Counted from the first letter of the stretch, positions 27,397 through 36,418 are shown. The stretch is DNA of 46,620 nucleotides from Pseudomonas karstica (GCF_009707515.1 NZ_WLYI01000038.1:1-46620), one strand, 5' to 3'. Numbers and translations are program-made. Notes: generated by a model from the sequence alone, not told the origin.

Positions 27397-28827
27397 ATGA
27401 GCAAGCTCCCCTTCTCGTTGGTGACTGTTGCGTGGATCCTTGGCGGTTGCTCGCTGATCCCGGACTACCAACAACCCGAAGCGCCTACACCCGCACACTA
27501 CCCACAGGGGCCGGCCTATAAGGCCGCGCTCGCGGGGGACAGCACTGCACCGCAGGCCGATTGGCAGCAACTGTTCCATGACCCGACGATGCAGCAACTG
27601 ATCCGTGACGCCTTGCTCAACAATCGGGACCTGCGGGTGGCGGCCTTGAACGTGGAAGCCTTTCAAGCCCAGTACCGCATCCAGCGTGCAGATCTGTTCC
27701 CGGCCGTGTCCGCCAGCGGCGCCGGCCAACGCCAGAAATTGCCAGGCGACATTACCGGCACCGGCAAATCCGCCATCACCTCCTCCTATTCGGCGACACT
27801 GGGGATCAGCGCCTATGAGCTGGATTTTTTCGGCCGCGTGCGCAGCCTTAGCGAACAGGCAATGCAGACCTACCTGTCCACCGAACAAGCCCGCCGCAGC
27901 GCGCAACTGAGCCTGGTGGCCAACGTCGCCAACGCCTACCTGACGTGGCGGGCCGACCAGGAATTGCTCGCCCTGGCCGAGAAAACCCTGGCGGCCAATG
28001 AACACAGCCTGCGCCTGACCTCCCGCAGCAAGAGCGCTGGCAAGGCCTCGGCGCTGGACGTGGTCCAGGCCCGCACCAGCGTGGAAAGCACCCGCGCCAG
28101 CGTGGCGCGCTATCAACGCCAGGTCGCCCAGGATGTAAACAGCCTGAGCCTGTTGGTGGGGGCCCAGGTCGGCGAATCACTGCCCGGCCGGCCGCTGGCC
28201 GATGACCTGATCGCCCGAGTGCCCGCCGGCCTGCCGTCGGATCTATTGCAACGGCGCCCGGACATTCTCCAGGCCGAATACCAACTCAAGGCCGCCAACG
28301 CTAACATTGGCGCCGCCCGCGCCGCATTCTTCCCCTCCGTCAGCCTGACCGCCAACGCCGGCAGCTCCAGCACGGACCTGTCCGGACTGTTCAAAAATGG
28401 CTCGGGAAGCTGGACGTTCCAGCCACAAATCAACCTGCCGATCTTCAATGCCGGCAACCTGCGGGCCAGCCTCGACTACGCAAAAATCCAGAAAAACACC
28501 CTCGTGGCCCAATACGAGAAGGCCATCCAGACCGCCTTCCAGGAAGTCTCCAACGGCCTCGCCGCACAGCAAACCTACAGCCAACAACTGGATGCACAAC
28601 GGGACTTCGTGCAGGCCAACCAGACCTACTACAACCTGGCCGAACACCGCTACCGCAGCGGCGTGGACAGCAACTTGACGTTCCTCGACGCGCAACGTTC
28701 GCTGTTCAATTCACAGCAGATGCTGATTACCGACCGCTTGGCGCAACTGGTGGCACAGGTGAATTTGTATACGGCGCTGGGTGGAGCCTGGGCTGCATGG
28801 CCGGACCTGGCGGCGACCAAACCCTAG
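27397..28827 (+). CDS. NodT-type outer membrane efflux lipoprotein
   Basis: 476 residues, the usual size for the outer membrane factor of tripartite efflux pumps. The N-terminus is a lipoprotein signal with lipobox LGGC (Cys about 18). Two TolC-type repeats follow, with typical text such as SYELDFFGRVRS in the first half, LLQRRPDILQAEYQL in the middle and NLPIFNAGNLRASL in the second. Such factors form a trimeric barrel and a periplasmic coiled-coil tunnel. No inner membrane pump or adaptor lies beside it. In related lipopeptide clusters MacAB-like genes lie downstream of the last NRPS, which would be left of this window. Lipopeptide export is therefore a reasonable inference, not shown. Confidence 0.93.
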   Translation: MSKLPFSLVTVAWILGGCSLIPDYQQPEAPTPAHYPQGPAYKAALAGDSTAPQADWQQLFHDPTMQQLIRDALLNNRDLRVAALNVEAFQAQYRIQRADLFPAVSASGAGQRQKLPGDITGTGKSAITSSYSATLGISAYELDFFGRVRSLSEQAMQTYLSTEQARRSAQLSLVANVANAYLTWRADQELLALAEKTLAANEHSLRLTSRSKSAGKASALDVVQARTSVESTRASVARYQRQVAQDVNSLSLLVGAQVGESLPGRPLADDLIARVPAGLPSDLLQRRPDILQAEYQLKAANANIGAARAAFFPSVSLTANAGSSSTDLSGLFKNGSGSWTFQPQINLPIFNAGNLRASLDYAKIQKNTLVAQYEKAIQTAFQEVSNGLAAQQTYSQQLDAQRDFVQANQTYYNLAEHRYRSGVDSNLTFLDAQRSLFNSQQMLITDRLAQLVAQVNLYTALGGAWAAWPDLAATKP

Positions 28828-28905
28828 GGGCAGAGGCTTTTTTGTGCATCACTCGCCGATCAAACCGGTGGCGTGCGGATAAACAGATGCCATCACCCAG
28901 ACTCT

Positions 28906-28944
28906 GACGCAGAGATTATCAATCAATCTCTCCACCTCTGCGTC
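28906..28944. promoter_or_regulatory. Inverted repeat upstream of the TRAP operon
   Basis: GACGCAGAG (28906-28914) is mirrored by CTCTGCGTC (28936-28944), with 21 bp between. It lies 65 bp before the TAXI receptor start, where an operator would be expected. It could also be a weak terminator for the gene upstream, but no T-run follows. Confidence 0.4.
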
Positions 28945-29009
28945 GCGATCAACTACAGTTGGGTCACTCTGCATAAAAATAAAAGCCATAAGAAGACGGA
29001 GAGTTTCCC

Positions 29010-29963
29010 ATGCGAGTGACAAAACGCCTCACCCTCCTGTTCGCCGCTGCAACCTTGGCAACCACGACCACAACCCAGGCAGCACCAGTGTTCATCAACA
29101 TACTGACCGGGGGTACCAGTGGGGTTTATTACCCCATCGGGGTCGGTCTGTCGCAGATCTACAATGACGGCATTCCAGACGTGAAAACCTCGGTTCAGGC
29201 CACCAAAGCGTCAGTGGAGAACTTGAACCTGCTGCAGGCAGGGCGAGGCGAATTGGCCCTGGCGCTGGGTGATTCGGTGGCCGATGCGAAAAATGGTGTC
29301 GCAGATGCAGGCTTCAAGGCACCGCTGACAAAACTGCGCGCGATTGCCGGGGCTTATCCCAATTACATTCAAATCGTGGCCAGCCAGGAGTCGGGCATCA
29401 AGACGCTTGCAGACCTCAAAGGCAAGTCCATCTCGGTCGGGGCACCGAAATCGGGCACCGAGCTGAACGCACGGGCAATCTTCAAAGCCGCGGGCTTGAG
29501 CTACCAGGACATGGGTAAAGTGCAATACCTGCCCTTTGCCGAATCGGTCGAATTGATCAAGAACCGGCAACTGGACGCCACGCTGCAGTCTTCCGGGCTG
29601 GGTATGGCGGCCATTCGCGACCTGTCCTCGGTCATGCCGCTGAACTATGTCTCCATCCCCAGTGAGGTGGTCGTAAAAATCGGCAACCCGGCCTATCAGA
29701 GCGCAATGATTCCGGCCAATACCTATGACGGACAACCTGACGCGGTGCCGACGGTGGCGATCACCAATATCCTGGTCACCCGCGCGGATGTACCCGACGA
29801 ACAGGCCTATCAGATGACAAAACTGTTGTTTGAAAACCTGACACGCCTAGGTAACGCTCATTCGGCCGCCAAGGACATCAACTTGGAAAATGCCGCCAAG
29901 AACCTGCCAATTGCACTGCATCCCGGCGCCGAGCGCTACTTCAAGGAAAAAGACGCGCTGTAA
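29010..29963 (+). CDS. TAXI-family TRAP transporter solute receptor
   Basis: 317 residues with a Sec signal peptide (basic start, hydrophobic stretch, likely cut after TQA, about 25). The mature start FINILTGGTSGVYYPIGVGL is the hallmark of TAXI (TRAP-associated extracytoplasmic immunogenic) receptors, which bind small substrates in the periplasm and deliver them to a sodium-driven TRAP permease. The body includes LQAGRGELALALGDSVADA and LKGKSISVGAPKSGTELNAR, normal for the family. The substrate cannot be read from sequence; many TAXI receptors bind dicarboxylates or amino acids. A GGAGAG site lies before the ATG. The fused permease gene follows 79 bp later. Confidence 0.92.
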   Translation: MRVTKRLTLLFAAATLATTTTTQAAPVFINILTGGTSGVYYPIGVGLSQIYNDGIPDVKTSVQATKASVENLNLLQAGRGELALALGDSVADAKNGVADAGFKAPLTKLRAIAGAYPNYIQIVASQESGIKTLADLKGKSISVGAPKSGTELNARAIFKAAGLSYQDMGKVQYLPFAESVELIKNRQLDATLQSSGLGMAAIRDLSSVMPLNYVSIPSEVVVKIGNPAYQSAMIPANTYDGQPDAVPTVAITNILVTRADVPDEQAYQMTKLLFENLTRLGNAHSAAKDINLENAAKNLPIALHPGAERYFKEKDAL

Positions 29964-29971
29964 CGGCGCAA

Positions 29972-30017
29972 GGCGCAGCGGCTGGATGGTCGCTGCGCCA
30001 ACTGTTGGTCTTTTTTC
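29972..30017 (+). terminator. Hairpin with U-run between TAXI receptor and permease
   Basis: Perfect 9-bp stem GGCGCAGCG / CGCTGCGCC (29972-29980 and 29991-29999) with a 10-nt loop. A T-rich tract follows at 30010-30017 after about 10 nt. It sits between a receptor gene and its permease gene, where partial termination or 3'-end stabilisation commonly raises receptor output above permease output. Confidence 0.6.
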
Positions 30018-30042
30018 AATGCAGTCATGAGGCAGGCAGCTA

Positions 30043-32070
30043 ATGAGTGAAGAACATCACGGCATCTCTTCGAACTCCCGGGACTGGCCAAAAACCCTGT
30101 TTTACGTAGCATTGCTGTTCTCGATCTTTCAGATCATTACCGCAGCGTTCTCACCGCTCTCAAGCCAGGTACTGCGCGCCGTACACGTCGGTTTCCTGCT
30201 GTGGGTCGTATTTCTCAGCTACCCGGCCTATGGCAGGGGTCGTCCCTGGCAGCCACTGGCCTGGATATTCAGCCTGGCCGCCATTGCCACAGCGTTGTAT
30301 CAGTGGGTGTTCGAAGCTGACCTGATATTGCGCTCCGGGGACCTGACTCCCGCAGACATGGTGATTGGCGTTGTACTGGTCGCCCTGGTGTTCGAAGCAG
30401 CCCGACGGGTGATGGGCATCGCCTTGCCCATCATTTGCGGCCTGTTCCTGGCCTATGGTTTGTTTGGCGAGTATTTACCGGGCGCTCTGGCTCATCGTGG
30501 TTACGGCCTCGATCAAATCATCAACCAACTTTCCTTTGGCACTGAAGGGCTGTACGGCACGCCGACCTATGTCTCGGCTACCTATATCTTCCTGTTTATC
30601 CTGTTCGGCGCATTCCTCGAGCAGGCCGGCATGATCAAACTGTTCACCGACTTTGCCATGGGGCTGTTCGGTCACAAGCTGGGCGGACCCGCCAAGGTCG
30701 CAGTCGTTTCGTCGGCGCTGATGGGGACCATCACCGGCTCGGGAATTGCCAACGTCGTAACCACGGGGCAATTCACCATTCCACTGATGAAACGCTTTGG
30801 CTACCGGGCCGCGTTTGCCGGCGGCGTAGAAGCAACCGCCAGCATGGGCAGCCAGTTGATGCCGCCGGTGATGGGCGCCGTCGCCTTCATCATGGCCGAA
30901 ACCATTAACGTGCCGTACGTGGAGATTGCCAAGGCAGCATTAATTCCCGCCCTCCTTTACTTCGGCTCGGTGTTCTGGATGGTTCACCTGGAAGCCAAGC
31001 GGTCCAACCTCAAGGGGTTGCCCAAGGACCAATGCCCCAGTGCGTGGGGCGCGGTCAAGGAAAGCTGGTACTTGTTGATTCCATTGCTGATATTGGTCTA
31101 CCTGCTGTTTTCCGGGCGCACGCCTCTGTTCTCCGGCATGGTGGGACTGGCACTGACGGCCATTGTGATCCTCGGCTCGGCGATCATTCTCAGGGTGCAA
31201 CATTTCGGCCTGCGCTGCGCCTTCTGGATAGCACTCGGCATCCTGTGCACCGGCTTTTTCCAGCTAGGGATCGGGGTGGTCTTTGCGGTCATCGCGGTGC
31301 TGGTGGTGATGTGCTGGTTTATCAAGGGAGGTCATGAAACCCTGACCATCTGTTTGCACGCATTGGTCGAAGGCGCGCGCCATGCTGTGCCGGTGGGGAT
31401 AGCCTGCGCGCTGGTGGGCATCATTATCGGCGTCGTGTCACTGACTGGCGTCGCCTCCACCTTTGCAGGTTATATATTGGCCATTGGCCGAGACAACCTG
31501 CTGCTGTCGTTGATACTGACGATGATCACCTGCCTGGTGCTGGGCATGGGCATTCCGACCATTCCCAACTACATCATCACCAGTTCGATCGCCGCCCCTG
31601 CCCTTTTGGAGCTGGGTGTGCCCCTGATCGTGTCGCACATGTTCGTGTTCTATTTCGGCATCCTCGCCGACCTGACACCACCGGTCGCCCTCGCCTGCTT
31701 TGCTGCGGCACCGATCGCCAAAGAGACCGGGTTCAAGATCAGCCTGTGGGCGGTGCGAATTGCGTTGGCGGGGTTCGTCATTCCGTTCATGGCGGTCTAC
31801 AACCCGGCGCTCATGCTGCAAGGTGATAACTTGTGGATGACCGCTTACATGCTGATCAAGACAACGTTGGCGGTCGGCCTCTGGGGAATGGCCTCCACCG
31901 GCTTTTTACAGCAGAAGATGCCCGTATGGGAGCGCCTACTAAGCTTTAGCGCGGGTGCCTTACTGGTAGTGGCATTGCCACTGACCGATGAACTGGGCTT
32001 CGTCCTCGCAGCATTGGTGATACTCCAGCACGTCTGGCGGTCCCGCCAGGTCCGGCTAGCCAACCCATGA
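30043..32070 (+). CDS. TRAP transporter fused permease (DctQM-type, TAXI system)
   Basis: 675 residues, the size of a TRAP permease with small (4-helix) and large (12-helix) membrane subunits fused, as is usual for TAXI systems. Hydrophobic segments run throughout. The conserved large-subunit text GTITGSGIANVVTTGQFTIP and the downstream EATASMGSQLMPPVMGAVAF are clear, with GMGIPTIPNYIITSS in the second half. The transporter imports its solute with sodium ions. The ATG follows a GAGGCAGG stretch. The stop overlaps the next start by four bases (ATGA), so the DUF1850 gene is translationally coupled. Confidence 0.94.
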   Translation: MSEEHHGISSNSRDWPKTLFYVALLFSIFQIITAAFSPLSSQVLRAVHVGFLLWVVFLSYPAYGRGRPWQPLAWIFSLAAIATALYQWVFEADLILRSGDLTPADMVIGVVLVALVFEAARRVMGIALPIICGLFLAYGLFGEYLPGALAHRGYGLDQIINQLSFGTEGLYGTPTYVSATYIFLFILFGAFLEQAGMIKLFTDFAMGLFGHKLGGPAKVAVVSSALMGTITGSGIANVVTTGQFTIPLMKRFGYRAAFAGGVEATASMGSQLMPPVMGAVAFIMAETINVPYVEIAKAALIPALLYFGSVFWMVHLEAKRSNLKGLPKDQCPSAWGAVKESWYLLIPLLILVYLLFSGRTPLFSGMVGLALTAIVILGSAIILRVQHFGLRCAFWIALGILCTGFFQLGIGVVFAVIAVLVVMCWFIKGGHETLTICLHALVEGARHAVPVGIACALVGIIIGVVSLTGVASTFAGYILAIGRDNLLLSLILTMITCLVLGMGIPTIPNYIITSSIAAPALLELGVPLIVSHMFVFYFGILADLTPPVALACFAAAPIAKETGFKISLWAVRIALAGFVIPFMAVYNPALMLQGDNLWMTAYMLIKTTLAVGLWGMASTGFLQQKMPVWERLLSFSAGALLVVALPLTDELGFVLAALVILQHVWRSRQVRLANP

Positions 32071-32468
32071 TCGGATTGTGCCTGGGCCTGACCGGTGCAG
32101 TGTGGGCTCAGTTGCCGATCTCACACTTCACCCTCGCGTGGAACCACACCATTGAAAAAATTCGCTGGGAAGAGGATTACCGCGTCACCGAGACAGGCCT
32201 GGTGTTGGAGGAGGCTCGTGTGCGGGGTAACGGCGCGGGCATGGCGATTCCCGAAGAGGCTTGGCTGAAAGATGGCAGTTGGCACTACCATCCCAAACTG
32301 CTCCCTCTGCAACCACTGAACCTGGGGCGAACACCGGAGGCTGGGGATTACCAGTTGTGTTTCAATAACCAGTGTCGCGCAATGAGCCAATGGGTTGGCT
32401 CGCCAACCAGCAGCCAGCCGTTTATTCAACTGTGGACGTGCAAGACAGGGAGCAAGGAAGTGCAATGA
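32067..32468 (+). CDS. DUF1850 domain protein, TRAP-associated
   Basis: 133 residues with a hydrophobic N-terminus that looks like a signal peptide or anchor (MIGLCLGLTGAVWA). Core text FTLAWNHTIEKIRWEEDYRV and LEEARVRGNGAGMAIPEEAW, with later paired cysteines (CFNNQC), matches the DUF1850 family as I know it. This family is repeatedly found beside TAXI TRAP genes. Its molecular role is not established. The four-base overlap with the permease supports a role in the same transporter. Confidence 0.82.
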   Translation: MIGLCLGLTGAVWAQLPISHFTLAWNHTIEKIRWEEDYRVTETGLVLEEARVRGNGAGMAIPEEAWLKDGSWHYHPKLLPLQPLNLGRTPEAGDYQLCFNNQCRAMSQWVGSPTSSQPFIQLWTCKTGSKEVQ

Positions 32469-32508
32469 CTCAAGAAACCAAAGCCTTCCTTTTGGCCGGC
32501 CAGCGCTT

Positions 32509-33342
32509 TCAGCTTGCAGCCGCCGCAGTCCAGTTCACCCACCCGAATCCCCAAGTCGCCAAAATCAGCAAACCGAAGGCAATCCGGTACCAGGCGAATA
32601 CCGCATAGCTATGGTTGGCGATGAACTTGAGCAAGCCGCGCACAGCGATCATCGCGAAAATGAACGCGGTCACAAAACCCAGGGCAAATACGGGCAAGTC
32701 ACTGGCTTGGAACAGGTCTCGGTACTTGTAGCCTGAATACACTGCGGCACCCACCATGGTCGGCATCGCCAGAAAGAATGAATATTCGGTGGCCACCTTG
32801 CGCGACAGCCCAAACAACAGGCCTCCGATAATGGTCGATCCAGAGCGGGAAGTGCCAGGTATCATAGCCAGGCATTGCGCAAAACCAACCTTTAGTGCAT
32901 CGGACCAGCGCATGTCGTCCACATGCTCAACGTGCACTACATGTTCGCGCTGCTCTGCCCACAACATGACGATTCCGCCCACAACCAGCGCGACGGCTAC
33001 GGTAATCGGATTGAACAGGTACTCATGAATTTTATCGGCGAACAATACGCCCAAGACAACGGCCGGAAGAAAGCCGATCAGCAAGTTCAGCGTGAAACGT
33101 TGTGCGTTACGTTGAGTTGTTAAACCAGTGACAATTTCAAATATCTTTGGACGAAACTCCCAGACGACAGCCAGAATGGCGCCCAGTTGAATAATAATAT
33201 TAAACGCCATGGCACGCTCGCCACCAAAGCCCAGCAAGTCCGCAACAATAATCTGGTGGCCGGTACTGGAAACGGGCAAAAACTCTGTCAATCCTTCTAC
33301 CGCGCCTAAAATCAATACCTGCACAACAGTCCAAAACTCCAT
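32509..33342 (-). CDS. uppP: Undecaprenyl-diphosphatase (UppP/BacA)
   Basis: 277-residue integral membrane enzyme that removes a phosphate from undecaprenyl pyrophosphate, recycling the carrier lipid for peptidoglycan and exopolysaccharide. Both family signatures are present: VEGLTEFLPVSSTGH near residue 15, with the catalytic glutamates, and PGTSRSGSTI in the second half. Several membrane segments follow. Two adjacent ATGs follow GGAGGA; the second (33342) has the better spacing, so I use it rather than 33345. It converges with the TRAP operon across a 40-bp gap. Its position next to the exopolysaccharide region is suggestive, but many pseudomonads have unlinked uppP copies. Confidence 0.94.
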   Translation of the reverse strand: MEFWTVVQVLILGAVEGLTEFLPVSSTGHQIIVADLLGFGGERAMAFNIIIQLGAILAVVWEFRPKIFEIVTGLTTQRNAQRFTLNLLIGFLPAVVLGVLFADKIHEYLFNPITVAVALVVGGIVMLWAEQREHVVHVEHVDDMRWSDALKVGFAQCLAMIPGTSRSGSTIIGGLLFGLSRKVATEYSFFLAMPTMVGAAVYSGYKYRDLFQASDLPVFALGFVTAFIFAMIAVRGLLKFIANHSYAVFAWYRIAFGLLILATWGFGWVNWTAAAAS

Positions 33343-33345
33343 CAT

Positions 33346-33873
33346 TCCTCCGTCAGGCCATACTGATTGAACAGCCCATTAATACTATTTAGTCTAGTTA
33401 ATAACTGACAGCCATAACCGGCAGACAGACACTCACTGCCCAATAAAATGCTTGGAAAGAGCCGGCGAATAGTAAGTCTTATCAAAGTGCACACTCAAGA
33501 GGTGTTATTAATCGTCGATTAACGAACCACCAGAGGCCTCGATAGAGGTAGACGAATTCTCGCCTCGGAAAAATGTGACGCAGCGCACATATTGATAATT
33601 TTCCCAGGGTCATCCACCACTGATAAAGATGATGGCCTTTTGAGGACAAAAACAAATCGCCATGGACTAAAAATAGTGGCACAATTCCATATAGCCATCA
33701 TCTAACGGCGAAAAATCAGTAGTTCAAGAGACCACAAAAAGCAACTAAAACCTTGTTTACGTTAGAAAACTCTTGAGCCACGTCTAAAATCCGTTTAAAT
33801 GTTACCAATTGTCAGTTACAGATGAGATCCGGTGCTTTAACATCCCGAAGTCAGCACCCATTCGAGTCAATGC
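33346..33873. promoter_or_regulatory. Divergent intergenic region, uppP to the regulator trio
   Basis: About 528 bp, AT-rich compared with its surroundings, with no convincing gene. It must contain the uppP promoter and that of the first regulator. A perfect dyad TTAATC-GTC-GATTAA lies at 33508-33522, a good operator candidate. Small reading frames here show no family features. Confidence 0.45.
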
Positions 33874-34614
33874 ATGATGCTTACAGGGAAATTAGCGACT
33901 GGAAGCCAGCGCCCGACAAATGAGGAGCCCGGTGTTCTCACCCTGGGTCGTACCCTCAGTGTGGCCGAAAATTTTAAAACGCTAGTCGCAAGGCATGTGC
34001 ACGCTGATATAACTCTTGATGCTAACTCATACACTAATTCATATAAGAACAATGAACACCCGGACTTGTATCGCGCGATCTTCATCATCATCGACAATCC
34101 TCAAGCACTTGATGAGAGCCTGGCGCTGGTAGCAGACCTTCGCGCCACCCATATAAATCCAATCATCTGTGCCGTCATCACGGGCCGAGGCGCCTACAAC
34201 AAGATGAAGTATTATCTTGCCGGGGCCGACTGCTGCATCAAACTCAATACTCTGTCTGATGAGAGCTCCGAGCTGCTTTCCGAATTCTTCGCCAGCGAGG
34301 AGTGGCAACGAGAAGTCAACCTGGTACTGGACCCCACCCGCATCTGCCTGCTGGGCACCCGCCAGAAGCTGGACATATCGTTTGCAGAAATGAAAATTCT
34401 GGAAGCATTATCACAAACCAGCAACCACATATTAAGCTACGATGAAATTGCCGGAATCATGGGACTGAACGCCAATTTTTACGATCCCAGGGCTTTGGAG
34501 AAGTCAATTAGTCGTCTTCGCGGAAAAATCAAAAACATGTATGGCACGAATGCCATTCAGAGCATTCGTGGGTATGGATACCGTCTGATGAGGGGTCTGA
34601 TCTCGACCGCCTGA
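33874..34614 (+). CDS. OmpR-type winged-helix regulator with degenerate receiver
   Basis: 246 residues. The C-terminal part (about 160-240) is an OmpR/PhoB winged helix: SFAEMKILEALSQTSNHILS, a KSISRLRGKIKN recognition helix, and the SIRGYGYRL wing that ends nearly all such domains. The N-terminal 125 residues have a receiver-like layout: a strand ending in IIID (Asp74) in the phosphoacceptor place, VITG, and a CIKL strand with the conserved Lys near 123. The acidic pair expected in the first strand is missing. It therefore probably binds DNA but may not use ordinary phosphorelay. No sensor kinase is adjacent. It heads a same-strand trio with 34641 and 35401, upstream of the wcaJ-like gene, so control of exopolysaccharide is a fair inference. 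Confidence 0.85.
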   Translation: MMLTGKLATGSQRPTNEEPGVLTLGRTLSVAENFKTLVARHVHADITLDANSYTNSYKNNEHPDLYRAIFIIIDNPQALDESLALVADLRATHINPIICAVITGRGAYNKMKYYLAGADCCIKLNTLSDESSELLSEFFASEEWQREVNLVLDPTRICLLGTRQKLDISFAEMKILEALSQTSNHILSYDEIAGIMGLNANFYDPRALEKSISRLRGKIKNMYGTNAIQSIRGYGYRLMRGLISTA

Positions 34615-34640
34615 ATCACCTATGGAAAGGAATATGTTGC

Positions 34641-35312
34641 ATGAATGCGACTGCAGGTATCTCACCCGCAAAGGCCCAGAATTGCTATCTGTCACGTGAT
34701 AGCCGCCCGTTTGCCAGTACGATAGGAACTACCCACAGCCTTCCCGCTCCGTCGCCCTGGACGCTGCCGGCAGGCCAACCATCGTGCGAGCGCAACTGCA
34801 ATACATTGCTGCAGTTTCACCGGGAGCCCTCCTCCCTGAAAGACCGCCGATCGCCCCCTCCCAAAAAATGTTTGAACCGAACGATGCTCTGCCTGTCAGA
34901 AACAAGCCTTAGCAATTTTTCGCTGGCCGAAGAACTGATCCGGCTTGGCAATAACTTGCGTGATCTCGACCACACACGGGTCGTGCCACTCAATAAGGAA
35001 CCATTCTGGGAAGTGGATTCCAAACATAAAAAAAACATTATTTATAATATGTATCGGTTCAAAGATCATGGTATAGAAATCGCATTGAATGACTACCCTA
35101 TCCTGCGGGAAGCGCTAACACGCTTCATCACTCTGAACCTGTTCAATTACATCGAGGTATCAATCTCATCCCTGGACCAGTGTTTGAAGCTCAATGGCGA
35201 GCCTGAGCCCTTCAACAATTTCCATGACCGTATGATGACATTGAGCCACAACAACAAGATTTCTTTTATTGCCGATCGAGTAGAGCATATCGAGAGCCAT
35301 TCATTGGCCTAG
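34641..35312 (+). CDS. Protein with a possible degenerate EAL-type C-terminal half
   Basis: 223 residues; not a confident family match. Residues 138-220 follow the order of the second half of EAL (c-di-GMP phosphodiesterase) domains: GIEIALNDYP where DDFG is expected, FNYIEVSISSL in place of the KID strand, then FIADRVEHIES in place of AEGVET. The metal- and base-coordinating acids and the Lys are replaced (N-D, E, A-D), and the EAL motif itself is absent, so it should not hydrolyse c-di-GMP. Residues 1-80 are Pro/Ser/Arg-rich and look unlike a folded domain; the N-terminus may have decayed or the start may be later (ATG at 34884). ATG at 34641 has a GGAAAGGA site. It lies 26 bp after the first regulator. 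If the EAL relation is wrong, this is simply an orphan. Confidence 0.6.
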   Translation: MNATAGISPAKAQNCYLSRDSRPFASTIGTTHSLPAPSPWTLPAGQPSCERNCNTLLQFHREPSSLKDRRSPPPKKCLNRTMLCLSETSLSNFSLAEELIRLGNNLRDLDHTRVVPLNKEPFWEVDSKHKKNIIYNMYRFKDHGIEIALNDYPILREALTRFITLNLFNYIEVSISSLDQCLKLNGEPEPFNNFHDRMMTLSHNNKISFIADRVEHIESHSLA

Positions 35313-35400
35313 GCACTGCCCTTTAATTACTTCCAAGGGAGTCATTACTCCCCTGCTGATCATCTTTAACCGAAATTTTGTGAATACTTAGGAGAGAGAC

Positions 35401-36072
35401 GTGGAATTCAGTACAACCCTCCCCAGAAAATATTTTGTCGTCGTGACTCACAGCACAACATCCCAGCGTGAGCTCGAGACCATGCTGTCCAGCGAGCGTT
35501 TCAACTCGTTTGGTACATCCCAGGCACAAATGTTTATCGAAGATGTGGCACAACCCTCTTACGCACCCGTGCTGATGGAGTTCTCCTACCCAACCGTGAC
35601 AAGGAAAAAAGTCGCTCGCAGCATCGAACATGAAACACAGAAAATACTTGCCACCCTCGAATCGGAATGGCTCTCGGCGCAGTTTGGGACACACGCCAGC
35701 GTCATGCCAATACCCGCCGAACTAAGCGATATACCTCAAGAAAATGAAGGTGTTACCCTCTACAACGACGCTTGGCAACTCGACAATGACCAAAGCGCAC
35801 TGATTAAAGAGAACATCGAGATAAACCTCACTGGATTGGAGGCCGCTCTCGTAAAAAAGATGCTCCACCATGAAGATCGCGTCGTCAGTAGAGATGATCT
35901 GATTCTAAGCATTGGCAGAGAACCGGAGCAGTATCGTGGCCTGGAAATGTGCTTGAGTCGATTGCAAGACAAGTTCAAAATCGCCAGTAAAGGTGAACGA
36001 CTATTTCGTGCGGTGAGGAACCGCGGCTACTGCCTTATCCAGGAAGTGATCTCAGAGACACACCCCGCTTGA
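35401..36072 (+). CDS. Second winged-helix regulator, OmpR-type C-terminus
   Basis: 223 residues. The last 80 or so form an OmpR-like winged helix: LTGLEAALVKKMLHHEDRVV, SRDDLILSIG, a GLEMCLSRLQDKFK recognition helix and the AVRNRGYCLI wing. The N-terminal 130 residues (KYFVVVTHSTTSQRELETML onward) resemble no domain I know. They lack receiver landmarks and have no membrane segment. The start is GTG, fixed by GGAG six bases upstream (35391-35394); no ATG is well placed. It is a second, divergent relative of the 33874 regulator on the same strand, 346 bp before the wcaJ-like gene. The pair may act together or as antagonists; this is inference. Confidence 0.82.
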   Translation: MEFSTTLPRKYFVVVTHSTTSQRELETMLSSERFNSFGTSQAQMFIEDVAQPSYAPVLMEFSYPTVTRKKVARSIEHETQKILATLESEWLSAQFGTHASVMPIPAELSDIPQENEGVTLYNDAWQLDNDQSALIKENIEINLTGLEAALVKKMLHHEDRVVSRDDLILSIGREPEQYRGLEMCLSRLQDKFKIASKGERLFRAVRNRGYCLIQEVISETHPA

Positions 36073-36418
36073 CCCCATGACACAAACATACGACAGTGCG
36101 ACTACAACAATAAAAAGTGCACTTTGTTTGACCCTCCTCACTCCAAACACTCCCGCCTTTACCCTCTACCGCTCCTCATATCCCTATCGTCGACATTTTC
36201 TAACATGTAACATTTCCATCTTAAAAGTTGGCATTCTGCCATCTTGTTAGAACTCGTCAGACAGCCTCCTCGCCAATAACTTAATCTATTGACTGACGAC
36301 AGTCCGACCCGTTGTGGTTGTTAGTTTGAGGACATTAAGTTAAAACAATAACAAATCCTGATTAAACAACTCGAGTCTTGACTGTCGATACCTGAATGGC
36401 GTCTTTTGGGGATATCGC
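36073..36418. promoter_or_regulatory. Upstream region of the wcaJ-like gene
   Basis: 346 bp with no gene, AT-rich for this genome. It holds a spaced inverted repeat TCGTCAG (36254-36260) / CTGACGA (36293-36299), a possible operator. It should contain the promoter of the sugar transferase gene. No promoter boxes are assigned. Confidence 0.4.

Noticed and set aside
27394..28116. 240-codon minus-strand frame opposite the NodT-type gene
   Set aside because: No motifs; antisense to a clear outer membrane efflux protein.
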